Assembly: GCF_000247995.1 (NCBI RefSeq)
Contig: NZ_BAFE01000049.1
Location: 1 to 47,284 of the forward strand
DNA from: Mobilicoccus pelagius NBRC 104925
GTDB taxonomy: Bacteria > Actinomycetota > Actinomycetes > Actinomycetales > Dermatophilaceae
Reading direction: 5' to 3'
Length of the DNA stretch: 47,284 nucleotides
The translations under genes were made by a program, and so were the position numbers. A model generated the notes under the pieces. That model was not told where the DNA came from, did no database searches, and saw nothing but the letters and a program-made list of their open reading frames with translations. Positions 1 through 8,437 of this stretch are shown piece after piece; positions within the stretch are counted from its first letter, which is position 1; the number at the start of each line of letters is the position of its first letter.

Positions 1-371
1 ATGCGGCGGGCGTCAGCGTCGGGCTGGCGGGCGAAGCCCATCGTGTCCCGCTCGGCCGCGAGCCAGGCATCGTGCTGCTCAACCGCGGCATCAATGCGCG
101 AGTCCATCGCGGCGTCATGAGCACTTACCGCGCGGACCGCTTCCTGCTCCGGCTCGGCCCCAAGCAACAACCGCACCCGGGGTGCCTGCTCCAGCTCCCC
201 TGCAAGCAGACCGAATCCGCCGGGGTTGATGTATGCAGTCGCGATCGCCACTGGAGGTGGGGTCACCTTGTTCTGGCGCAGCAACCGGAGCAGGTCATTC
301 ACCCGGTCAGCGACGCGGACCGGCGGTTCGTTAGCGGAGTGGTTCGTCGCGAAATCTGGCAGTTGGGTCAT
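1..371 (-). CDS. PLD-domain helicase-like protein, N-terminal part only (runs off the left edge)
   Basis: An open frame starts at the ATG at 371 and stays open to base 1, giving about 123 residues. The start overlaps the stop of the upstream methyltransferase gene (ATGA at 368-371), which implies translational coupling. The readable part has an N-terminal helix (DRVNDLLRLLRQ), then IATAYINPGGFGLLAGEL and a VRLLLGAEP segment. This is the usual opening of phospholipase-D-like domains that precede SNF2/DEAD helicase domains in bacterial defence proteins. The PLD HxK catalytic motifs and the helicase motifs would lie further left and cannot be seen. The N-terminal match is from memory of the family; the helicase part is inferred from that family's usual architecture. 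It is probably cargo of the transposon described at 1-9949. Confidence 0.6.
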   Translation of the reverse strand, partial: MTQLPDFATNHSANEPPVRVADRVNDLLRLLRQNKVTPPPVAIATAYINPGGFGLLAGELEQAPRVRLLLGAEPEQEAVRAVSAHDAAMDSRIDAAVEQHDAWLAAERDTMGFARQPDADARR

Positions 372-3300
372 TGCGTCGCCCCCCGTAGAGCCTGGAGCAA
401 CGAAGACCGGTAGGACGCTGGGACTGAGTCCTTAGTCTCCTTGAAGTCGGCGAGCACGATCGCCACGTCATCAGCGCCCAGCCCGAACCCTAGGACTGCT
501 AGCCGATCAAGCTGAACACGGATGTCCGTATCCGACATCCGAGCGAACGGCGCCGCCTTGGAAACTACGTGCCCGCCCGGCAGGTTGCGTAGCCCTCCCC
601 GCGCAAGGAGCTCGTGAACGTAACCAGCCGCTTCGGCAATCTCCGCCTCGGACCAATCCGGAAGGGGGACGCCATTGATTATACGAGAACCAACATGGCG
701 GTCGACAAAACGTCTCGCCCACCAGTCCGCAACTAAACTGTTGATGTATCCCAGGAGCGCCAGCTTACGACGCACTGACGTCCCTTGGGGGTGGACGATA
801 CCGTGTGAGTACCCAGTTGAGTACAGGAACCCTTGAGCTGGTAGCGCCGTAGCGATCAGCGTCCGCGAATCATCGTTTCGCGACGGAAAACGATACGTAA
901 TAAAGGGGTGATCCTCGCTCAGTACGATTTGATCACCATCTCGCACCAGACCTCTCTCCGACTGCTCTCTAGCCAGGCCCCGAACGTCATTTATGAACTT
1001 TCGGAAAGGATCATCCGCGATGGCATACTGGTCCACGTGTCGGGTCATGAGGACACACCAAGAGCCTTCGCTAAGCTTGCTCGTCGCCCCGTAACTCTTG
1101 TGCTTACCAGAGCCCGAGAAGTCCCACCGGGAAGAGTCGCTCTTACCCTCGATCCAACCGACGTCCTCTCCGCCCAGCTTTGCATGGTGACGCATCTTTG
1201 AGAAAACACTCTCGTCCTGAGGCGAATTGAACCATGGCACGACCATGTCGTCCGTCAGCTCCTGAATTTCACTGAGCGGAATACGCATCGGGCCATGTTC
1301 CACAACTTCTCGGAAGTGGCCCAGGCTAGTAGCACCGGGATAGATGGCGACCTCAGGCGGCCTCTCCCCATGGGTGCGCGTGAGGGACAGGAAGACGATA
1401 GCCGTCGATTTGTGCACGTCTTGGAACATCCAACCCCCGGTGTTCCGCGCCTCTACAACCGCGACCGAACCGCTCCGCAGCAGTGCCTGACGCAACTTCG
1501 CCCAGCCGCCCAACAGGAGCACCCCCTGGGGCATGACCACACCAAGGGAGCCGCCGCAGCGCAAGGTCGAAAGATAGCGTTCCGCGAACATCTTGGCGAA
1601 GTCGAAATGGCCAACGCCGAGCAATTCGTACCCCTTGCGGGCAACGTCTTGCAGTAACTGACGTTGCTCTTGCTCGGTCTGCTCATCAGCAGCGATATCA
1701 GGGCGGATCGCTCGAAGGTGCTCGATGTGCGCCTCGCGATCGGCCGCGGGCAACGCGTTAAGACCAGGGTCCCTAACTACCCAGAACTGCTGCGCTTCGT
1801 GTCTAACTTTATCCCAAGGTGGATTGCCGATCAGCACGTCGAACCCTGGTTCCGTGCGCAGAAACACCTCCGGGAACAAGAACGGCATGTGGGCTGGGCG
1901 CAGCAGGTTGACAACATCCACGACAGTAGGCCGTTCACCCAGCGCCAAGAGTTGCTCTTCGCTAAAGATTAGCCCGACGTCAATCTTCCCCAGTCGCGCA
2001 GCAACTGCAGCGTCGAAGACTTTGCGTGCAGGCTCAGCAGCAATAGCTGCGTCAGCGAGCAGGCGTGCACTCTCCTCAACTTCACTCATGGTAGCTTCCG
2101 AGGCATTCGCGACGTCAGCGAGCAGGGTTCGGGCCTCAGAGAGGCTGTCAGTCAGCACAGAGTCGAAGAGCCCTTCCTCTCCTGGCTTCCGCGTTGGGTT
2201 GAGTGCATCAAGCGCCTCATCAATAGTGATTATTCCAGTGAGGCTGTTGGCATGCACGAGACCGTGATCCAGGTTGCTCATGGGCAGGCCGGGCACGAAG
2301 GTGTGAATCCACAACGCGAGTCGACACAACTCAACCGCCATCAGATTGACGTCGAAACCGTAGATGCACCGCCGGGCGATCTGTCTACGCAGGAGTCCGA
2401 TCTCGTCCACCTCGGACTTGGCGACGTCGTCGCTCCCGAGAGCATCCTTCGCTGCGGTTGCGAGTCGAAGTAGTTCGTCAGTGACCCCGGGGACCGTGTG
2501 TTGGGTAAGGAATCCGCGCATTAGTGCTTCGATCTTGTCGACCGCCGCGACGAGGAAGTGCCCGGACCCCATGGCGAGGTCGGCGACGCGGAAGTCGAAG
2601 AAGTCGCGCGCGGCAGCCGCCGAGTCGCCGTTGTTGAGGTGGGTCTCGATCTTGGTGAGGTGCTCATTGAGCGCTGGAGTGATGGACCGCTCTATGAGAT
2701 GGTCGACGACGACCTTGGGGGTGAAGTAGGACCCGGTGGCTTTGCGTTCGCCGGAGGCGCTGTGGAAGTACACTGAGCCGGTCGGGGCGTACTCCGTGTC
2801 CCCGTCCCTGGCCGGCACCCACGCCCCTGACTTGTCGACCGTTAGCGGCTGCTCAGCCCTCGACAGCGAACTTTCGAGCAGGCCCTCGTAGATGGTGCCG
2901 AATTCGCGCACGGACAGGGACCGGAAGTCGACAGGCCCTTCCGTCCCGTCCTTGGTGGTGTCGATGAGCAGGCGCCTCAGGGCAGGCCCGAGGGCACTGT
3001 CGGGCAACTTGATCCTCGTGAAGAGGGCACCGTCGGGTGACCTGTCCGGGTCGGAGGAGAAGAGCCCACCGTTGTAAGCGGGGATCTGCCAGGCGGTGTT
3101 CCCTTGGTCAATCGCGTCCCACACCTGCACCAGGTCCAGCCACAACGTCACGGAGTCTCCGAAGTCACTGTCGGCGGTGGTGATGAGGCGTTGGGCGTTG
3201 GTCTTGAGGCTGTTCGCGTCGAAACCTTCGTTCCGGCCCGACGGAAGGAGTCCACGGTCTTCGGCGTATGCCTGGAACAGGAGCCGGAACAGGATTCGCA

Positions 3301-4360
3301 GTGTGACCCGGTAGGCGACCGCCAGTCCGTCGGCGTCGAGCCGCAGTTGCGCGTGCTTGGCGAGCTGGTTGGCGACCTCGACAGCGAGCGAGGGGATGAT
3401 CTCTTCGTAGATCCGCTCCCGGAGTCGGTCTCCGAGCTCGGTGGCGTACCGGGTGCTCTCGGCCAGCAGTTGGTCTGTCGTGCCAGCTACGGCTAGCGCG
3501 TCTGCGGTGAAGATCAGCGGCAGGAGCCCTGCGAAGGCTGCGTCGACCGTTGACAGGTCGATCTCGAAGTAGGTCTCGGCCTGACCCTTGGAACCGACAC
3601 CGACGCCGTCTCGGCCGGGGTAGAGGCGGATCTGGTCCTTGCGCAGGACCACCAGCCACGGGACCTCCTGCTGCGCAGCAACTGCTAGGCCATAGGCGAC
3701 GGGAGACAGCTGGAAGCGGGGGCTCTTGGAGTCGAACTGCTCGGTGTCGTCGAGCAGCACCGCGACGGCACGTGATGCGTCGGTGGGGGTCGACAGCAGG
3801 ACGGCTCCACCGGTCGCCGGCTTGGTCTTGAATCCAAGAGCGTCGATGAGCTTCTGTCCGCGGGTGCTCAGCATGGCGGCGCCGGCACGGTTGAGGGCTT
3901 CCCAGTCGTTGCGCTGAGGAACGTTCTGGGTCAGGTGATGGGTCGCGAAGAGACCGCTGTTCGTGAAGCCTGCGACAGCGGTGGAGTCGTGGGCCTTCCG
4001 GAAGCCGGCGACGCGCTCGGTCGCCGCCAGGACATCAGGTTCTTCAAGAACTGATTGGAGTTGCCGTTGCGCCTGCTCCGTCGGCATCTCGATGGGTTGC
4101 GCGAGCGGGTCTGGTCCGAAGAGATGAGTGGTCGAACCGTTGACGACTGCGACGACGAGCTGCAACTGGGTCTTGCCGCGACGCGCAGCGAACAGGTCGC
4201 GAAGTGCCTGCCGAGAGGGTGGAGTCGCTGCCCGTCCGACGGCGACTTGGACACCCCCTAGGCCGAACGGGTCGGGCCCGATGAAAACCTTGTCCGTCGT
4301 GACGCCGGCATGAGTTGCGGGGTCGCTCCAGTTGACGGTCTTGCTTGCATTCAGACGCAT
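368..4360 (-). CDS. Eco57I-type N6-adenine DNA methyltransferase (large, possible type IIG/defence enzyme)
   Basis: This 1330-residue protein would methylate adenine N6 in DNA using S-adenosylmethionine. Visible motifs are TGSYFTPKVVVDHL (residues about 542-555, motif X region), DLAMGSGHFL (594-603, SAM-binding motif I), DVNLMAVELCRLALW (670-684) and GNPPWDK (845-851, catalytic motif IV of the NPPW type). The roughly 540 residues before the methyltransferase core, and the C-terminal 350-400 residues that could serve target recognition, fit the long Eco57I-like family. I see no certain PD-(D/E)xK nuclease motif, so cleavage is not claimed. The ATG at 4360 lies 8 bp after the small recombinase-operon gene, and the stop overlaps the start of the PLD-domain gene, so the three form one transcriptional run. 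The 3' half (about 370-2400) looks less GC-rich than the 5' half, which suggests mosaic or imported DNA. Confidence 0.85.
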   Translation of the reverse strand: MRLNASKTVNWSDPATHAGVTTDKVFIGPDPFGLGGVQVAVGRAATPPSRQALRDLFAARRGKTQLQLVVAVVNGSTTHLFGPDPLAQPIEMPTEQAQRQLQSVLEEPDVLAATERVAGFRKAHDSTAVAGFTNSGLFATHHLTQNVPQRNDWEALNRAGAAMLSTRGQKLIDALGFKTKPATGGAVLLSTPTDASRAVAVLLDDTEQFDSKSPRFQLSPVAYGLAVAAQQEVPWLVVLRKDQIRLYPGRDGVGVGSKGQAETYFEIDLSTVDAAFAGLLPLIFTADALAVAGTTDQLLAESTRYATELGDRLRERIYEEIIPSLAVEVANQLAKHAQLRLDADGLAVAYRVTLRILFRLLFQAYAEDRGLLPSGRNEGFDANSLKTNAQRLITTADSDFGDSVTLWLDLVQVWDAIDQGNTAWQIPAYNGGLFSSDPDRSPDGALFTRIKLPDSALGPALRRLLIDTTKDGTEGPVDFRSLSVREFGTIYEGLLESSLSRAEQPLTVDKSGAWVPARDGDTEYAPTGSVYFHSASGERKATGSYFTPKVVVDHLIERSITPALNEHLTKIETHLNNGDSAAAARDFFDFRVADLAMGSGHFLVAAVDKIEALMRGFLTQHTVPGVTDELLRLATAAKDALGSDDVAKSEVDEIGLLRRQIARRCIYGFDVNLMAVELCRLALWIHTFVPGLPMSNLDHGLVHANSLTGIITIDEALDALNPTRKPGEEGLFDSVLTDSLSEARTLLADVANASEATMSEVEESARLLADAAIAAEPARKVFDAAVAARLGKIDVGLIFSEEQLLALGERPTVVDVVNLLRPAHMPFLFPEVFLRTEPGFDVLIGNPPWDKVRHEAQQFWVVRDPGLNALPAADREAHIEHLRAIRPDIAADEQTEQEQRQLLQDVARKGYELLGVGHFDFAKMFAERYLSTLRCGGSLGVVMPQGVLLLGGWAKLRQALLRSGSVAVVEARNTGGWMFQDVHKSTAIVFLSLTRTHGERPPEVAIYPGATSLGHFREVVEHGPMRIPLSEIQELTDDMVVPWFNSPQDESVFSKMRHHAKLGGEDVGWIEGKSDSSRWDFSGSGKHKSYGATSKLSEGSWCVLMTRHVDQYAIADDPFRKFINDVRGLAREQSERGLVRDGDQIVLSEDHPFITYRFPSRNDDSRTLIATALPAQGFLYSTGYSHGIVHPQGTSVRRKLALLGYINSLVADWWARRFVDRHVGSRIINGVPLPDWSEAEIAEAAGYVHELLARGGLRNLPGGHVVSKAAPFARMSDTDIRVQLDRLAVLGFGLGADDVAIVLADFKETKDSVPASYRSSLLQALRGATQ

Positions 4361-4368
4361 TGGCCAGA

Positions 4369-4806
4369 TCAGCCTTTCGGATCGGACGGCGGCTCTTCGG
4401 CCGGTTGGACTGGTTCAGGTACCGGCCGCAGTTTCCTTGCCGGGGTGGGAGCAGCTGGGGAGCGGTTGGACTCAAGGGCCTCGACCGCGATGTGCCGCTC
4501 CAGCATCGCGATGGTCGATCTGGTCTCCCGCAGCTGCTCACGCAGGCGGCCGTTCTCCTCGGTCAGGGTCTCGACTCGTTCCTTCAGGGCCCTGACTGGT
4601 TCGGGGTCGGTGCCGTGCGTGGCGATCCGGTCGCGGAACTCAGCCTGGAGGTCCTGGTGTCGGTGGGTGAGGATCCACCGTTTGACGCCGGCTTCCTCGG
4701 CGAGGGACTTGATGGTCAGCTTGCCGTCGGAGCGGACCGGCTGACCGTCCAGCAGTCTGGTCATTGCTTCCCGGATGGTCCGGCGTTCTGGTTCGTGCTC
4801 GCTCAT
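4369..4806 (-). CDS. TnpC-like small accessory protein of a recombinase trio (DUF6262-like)
   Basis: A 145-residue protein, last of four overlapping genes. Residues about 25-50 (LTIKSLAEEAGVKRWILTHR) look like a small helix-turn-helix. Residues about 70-105 form a charged coiled coil (ALKERVETLTEENGRLREQL). The tail is Pro-rich. Small proteins with this HTH-plus-coiled-coil plan follow two large tyrosine recombinases in Tn554-type elements (TnpC) and in actinobacterial relatives annotated DUF6262. In Tn554, TnpC affects the efficiency and orientation of insertion. The ATG at 4806 overlaps the TGA of the gene before it (4803-4805), so translation is probably coupled. The assignment rests on size, position and domain plan; I could not align it. 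Confidence 0.7.
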   Translation of the reverse strand: MSEHEPERRTIREAMTRLLDGQPVRSDGKLTIKSLAEEAGVKRWILTHRHQDLQAEFRDRIATHGTDPEPVRALKERVETLTEENGRLREQLRETRSTIAMLERHIAVEALESNRSPAAPTPARKLRPVPEPVQPAEEPPSDPKG

Positions 4807-6677
4807 GACCGCCCACCCTCTTCCTGTTCGTTGCGGTGGGTCGTGACGATGGTTTCTCGCCTGTCGATCTGGGCGCGGATACGGTGTCGCAACGGTTCGG
4901 GTGTCGTTGGCGAGTCATGCTCTTCCTGCAGCGCGGCCAGCTCGGATCGGGTGGTGTTGATGTGCTCCTCGGTGCGGGCGATGTTGGCACACCGGTGGTC
5001 GCAGGCCGTCAGGTCCGGGGTGGCTGCCGTCCGCGCGGTGGTGTCCTTGCGGCACAGCGCCTTTCGGGGGTCGAAACAGCAGGCGAGGGTCTGGCCTGGG
5101 GCGTCGTAGACGCGCATGGCCGGGTTGGCCATGAGGGCCGCCGCCTGCTTGGTCGTCAGGGCCAGGCCCTCGAAACGGTCGCGGTACTCGCCGGCTGCGC
5201 CCAGGTAGCGGGCGGCAGCCGGACCGCCGACGTGCGGGTGTGCTTGAAGGTGCTCGGCGGCCCGGTGCAGGGTGTCGCTGAGGGCGAAGGCTTCTTCCAT
5301 CGGGAACAGGTCTCGCAGGCCGGTCGATGCCCTGCCGCCGTACCCGTCCGTGGTGGCCGCGTGCAGGTGGCCGTACTGGACGCCGAGGGCGACCCGGCCG
5401 CCGGGGCGGCGGTAGATGAACCAGGCCAGGGTCCGGCGTAGTCGTCGCAGGTTGACCGGTCCGTCAGGGTCCTCCGGGAGGACGTCCTGGGGACGCTCCA
5501 GGTCGCTCGCGCGCTGGTTGCACCAACCGGTCAGGTGCTTGATCGCGTCGATCACCCTTCTGGACGACGGCCCGCCAGGGTCCAGGTCGGTCCCGTTCAC
5601 GCGGGCCTTGAAGAGGGTGTCACTGAACAGGAGGTCACCCTCGTGCAGGCCCTCCATGACTGCGATCGCGTCCGCGACGGGCTTGATGGCGACCCAGGGG
5701 TGTTCGCGGTCGACTCCCTCGGGAAGGCTCCGGCCTTCGGCCACGGCCGCCTTGTAGGTGCGGCCTCTGATCTCGTAGCCGGCCGCAGATCTGCCGGGGG
5801 TGCTGGCCGTGGGTGTGCAGCAGCCGCGACGCAGGCCCAGGACCTCATCAGCTCGCATCCCGGTCAGGTAGGCCACGGTGATCAGGCACGCGGTGCTGAC
5901 TACTCGCCGATGGGTCTCGGCCCGGTCATGGCCGAGTTCACCGCTCCAGGGCAGGGACGTCGGACCGCCCGACGCGGGACGGGGGAGACTCGGGCTCAGG
6001 CTGAGCAGGTGGAGCAGGCGTGGCGCCTCCTGGACCAGTCGCAGGCACCACACGAGCAGTGCGGACATGGTGGCCGGGTGGACGGGGATGGACTTGTTCT
6101 CCGCGGTCCATTCGCTCTTGCCGATGACGTGCTCCATGCCTTCGCGTTCCCAGAACGGTTGCCTCAACCGGGCGCTCGAGCGCATGTAGGGGCTGAGCAG
6201 CCATAGCCTGCTGAGCCCGAACAGGCGACGCGACTTGGGGTTCTGCCCGACCGGTGCCGTGGCGACCTGGGCGGCGTACTCGCGAAGGTCGTCCTCGTCG
6301 AGCTCGGCGAGAGCGCTCAGACCGCGTTCCTCGAACCAGCCGAAGAACGGTTTGAGGTCCTCGAACAGGGTTTTCAGTGTGGAGGGCGCGAGCCGTTTCC
6401 GGGCACTGGCTGGCCGGTCGAGCTGCTCCAGCGGGGTGTCCATCGTCAGCAGCAGGTAGAAGAAGTGTTTCAGATCGGCGCGTAACGCTTCGGGACAGTG
6501 GGTGAAGTGCAGCCGGATCCACCGGGTGGTCGGTCGCGGGCACAACGGGCTCAGGTCCCAGACCTCGTCCCCGAAGACCGAGCCGCCGGGAACGACCGTG
6601 GCCCCGGCAGCCGGAAGCGATGGAATGCAACGGGCCGGGAACCCACCCAGGCGGTCCGGGGCTGCTGCTGTCGTCAT
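4803..6677 (-). CDS. Tyrosine recombinase-like protein, third of a Tn554-type set, with C-terminal Cys cluster
   Basis: A 624-residue member of the tyrosine recombinase/integrase superfamily. The box I arginine is visible in AYLTGMRADEVLGL. Box II reads NLRRLRRTLAW, where the usual H-x-x-R has Arg in the His position. A later segment reads GHLHAATTDGYGG and supplies a His and a candidate tyrosine nucleophile. The C-terminal region holds a cysteine cluster (ACCFDPRKALC, then CDHRCANI) that could bind zinc, followed by a long charged helix. Such Cys-rich tails are common in the large recombinases of Tn554-like trios. The ATG at 6677 overlaps the previous gene's TGA. It is expected to act with the two recombinases upstream in excising and inserting the element. 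Whether this subunit is catalytic itself is uncertain. Confidence 0.75.
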   Translation of the reverse strand: MTTAAAPDRLGGFPARCIPSLPAAGATVVPGGSVFGDEVWDLSPLCPRPTTRWIRLHFTHCPEALRADLKHFFYLLLTMDTPLEQLDRPASARKRLAPSTLKTLFEDLKPFFGWFEERGLSALAELDEDDLREYAAQVATAPVGQNPKSRRLFGLSRLWLLSPYMRSSARLRQPFWEREGMEHVIGKSEWTAENKSIPVHPATMSALLVWCLRLVQEAPRLLHLLSLSPSLPRPASGGPTSLPWSGELGHDRAETHRRVVSTACLITVAYLTGMRADEVLGLRRGCCTPTASTPGRSAAGYEIRGRTYKAAVAEGRSLPEGVDREHPWVAIKPVADAIAVMEGLHEGDLLFSDTLFKARVNGTDLDPGGPSSRRVIDAIKHLTGWCNQRASDLERPQDVLPEDPDGPVNLRRLRRTLAWFIYRRPGGRVALGVQYGHLHAATTDGYGGRASTGLRDLFPMEEAFALSDTLHRAAEHLQAHPHVGGPAAARYLGAAGEYRDRFEGLALTTKQAAALMANPAMRVYDAPGQTLACCFDPRKALCRKDTTARTAATPDLTACDHRCANIARTEEHINTTRSELAALQEEHDSPTTPEPLRHRIRAQIDRRETIVTTHRNEQEEGGRS

Positions 6678-8437
6678 GCGTCCAGGTCCCGTCGCAGAAG
6701 CCGTTCGATCACTGCCAGGTCGGCGTCGGTGGCCTCGTCACGGGCGGTGGCTCGCTCGGCGGGGGTGGTGCTGGACTCGAGCAGGTGTTGCAGCCGGTCC
6801 AGGTGCTGCCGGTAGCGGGCGTCGAAGCGGGCAGGGTCGACCGAGGCAAGGTTGTCCAGCGCCTCATCCAGCAGGATTAGCCGGGGGAGGTGCGCGGGCG
6901 TGGCGACCGCGTTCGGGCAGGCCATGCACATCAGGAAGGAGGCGGTGCAGGGCTCTCCGTCCGGGGTGAACGGGCTGTGGTTGAAGTCCAGGCACGCCGT
7001 CGCCGCGGTGTCCAGACTGCCGGAGCGGACGGCGTCGGCCGTCTGCGCCGGCAGGCCCAGGTCCTGCACAGGCGCGTAGCGCAGCCGCACCGTGTCTGTG
7101 GCGTGCTCGACGGCCGCCGCCTGGCCTTCCAGGATCACGCCCTGGTGAAGGTGCGCGGTCAGGGGGTCCGGTCGACGGTAGACGTCCTCACTGACCGCGG
7201 CGGAGTTCTGGCTGGACCTGCGGTTGATGACCTGCTCGGACAGGCGCAGACGCCCGAAATGCAGGTGCAGCAGGCCCCCGTCGTCATCCCGCAGGTCAGC
7301 GAGCTGGTCCCACCGGCACACTGTGCCGCCCTTGGTGAAGCCACTCGTGACGAACCACCTGGTGGCGTGGTCGGTGGCCCCGCTCGAGGAACCGGCGATC
7401 AGCAGCCGGTCCGTGGCATGTCCCAGGTTCTCCATGCACTCCCGGGCCGGTGCGGTGATCGTCAGCGCGGTGCGCAAGGTCCGGGCGTGAGCCCCGGAGA
7501 AAGAGTTGGTGAAGTACCTGCGGTGTCCCCGCCTCGGCTTGTCCAGGTGCGAGACCAGCACCTCGTCCCGCCCGGGTTCGGAGCCAAGGTCGGGCACCAC
7601 CATCGACTCCAAGGTCGACAGGTTGTACCCGCGGTCGCACACCAGCGCTGCCATGATCGACAACACCTCCACCCTGGTCGGGAAGAGGGCGTAGGTGGGG
7701 TGCAAATCCCCGGTGCCCAGGACGGTAGCGGCGTGCATGGAAGCCTCGTGCTGGCCTCGGCCGAACCGCAGCCGCCCGTCCTGCACGAGCCGATCAAGTA
7801 GGGCTCCCCGGGACAGGTTGATCCCGCCATAGGAAACACGGGGACCGTCGTCAAGCCGCCCCTCACGGTGGCGCTCGAGCGCGGCGACGTTCGCCGAGAT
7901 CCTCGCCTCGCACACCCGGGCCAGCTCGCCGGCGCGGCGGCGGATGGCCTCGAACTCGGCGACTGAGTAGGAGTCGTACAGCCTCTTGCGTGGTTTGTGG
8001 GTCCGCTGGGCAAGGGCGCGTCTGGCCAGGGCGCCGACCTCAGGTACCTCCTTGAGCAGGACCCGCATGATGTTCACCTGACCAGGCCACCGGTTACGGG
8101 CCTCCCGGTCACCACGCCAGGTCCACCAATGCTCCGGGGCGAAGTCGCTCAACGTGGCGATGTTGATCCCCAGCGGTTCCAGGCTGCGCAGGAACGCCAA
8201 CGAGGTGCGGTGCGCCGTGTTCATCGACGTAGCTGAGCGCCACCTGCCGTCCGGTCCGGTGGCCGCGGCGAACGCGTCGACCAGCTGCTTGCGTACCTGC
8301 CCGTGGGCTGGGGCCACGCTGAAGTCGAACGGGCCGGCCTCCTGCCCGTCCGTGCCGATGACGGACACCACCAACCCGGTCGGGTCCAACCGTTCGGGGC
8401 GGCGATAGCCCGCTGCTGGCATCGACACCGGCGTCAC
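6674..8437 (-). CDS. Middle recombinase-like protein of the Tn554-type set
   Basis: About 587 residues. I place the start at the GTG at 8437, because it overlaps the upstream stop as GTGA; an in-frame ATG at 8422 is the alternative. Reading further upstream only translates the antisense of the overlapping recombinase. The protein resembles the divergent middle partner of actinobacterial recombinase trios. Candidate active-site remnants are an Arg in VCDRGYNLS, HFGRLR (an H-x-x-R-like box) and a terminal tyrosine in SEDVYRRPD, but the usual GH before the tyrosine is missing. Near the C-terminus, CTASFLMCMACPNAV gives a small Cys cluster. It probably supports the element's recombination complex. 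Catalytic ability cannot be judged from sequence alone. Confidence 0.7.
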   Translation of the reverse strand: MTPVSMPAAGYRRPERLDPTGLVVSVIGTDGQEAGPFDFSVAPAHGQVRKQLVDAFAAATGPDGRWRSATSMNTAHRTSLAFLRSLEPLGINIATLSDFAPEHWWTWRGDREARNRWPGQVNIMRVLLKEVPEVGALARRALAQRTHKPRKRLYDSYSVAEFEAIRRRAGELARVCEARISANVAALERHREGRLDDGPRVSYGGINLSRGALLDRLVQDGRLRFGRGQHEASMHAATVLGTGDLHPTYALFPTRVEVLSIMAALVCDRGYNLSTLESMVVPDLGSEPGRDEVLVSHLDKPRRGHRRYFTNSFSGAHARTLRTALTITAPARECMENLGHATDRLLIAGSSSGATDHATRWFVTSGFTKGGTVCRWDQLADLRDDDGGLLHLHFGRLRLSEQVINRRSSQNSAAVSEDVYRRPDPLTAHLHQGVILEGQAAAVEHATDTVRLRYAPVQDLGLPAQTADAVRSGSLDTAATACLDFNHSPFTPDGEPCTASFLMCMACPNAVATPAHLPRLILLDEALDNLASVDPARFDARYRQHLDRLQHLLESSTTPAERATARDEATDADLAVIERLLRRDLDA

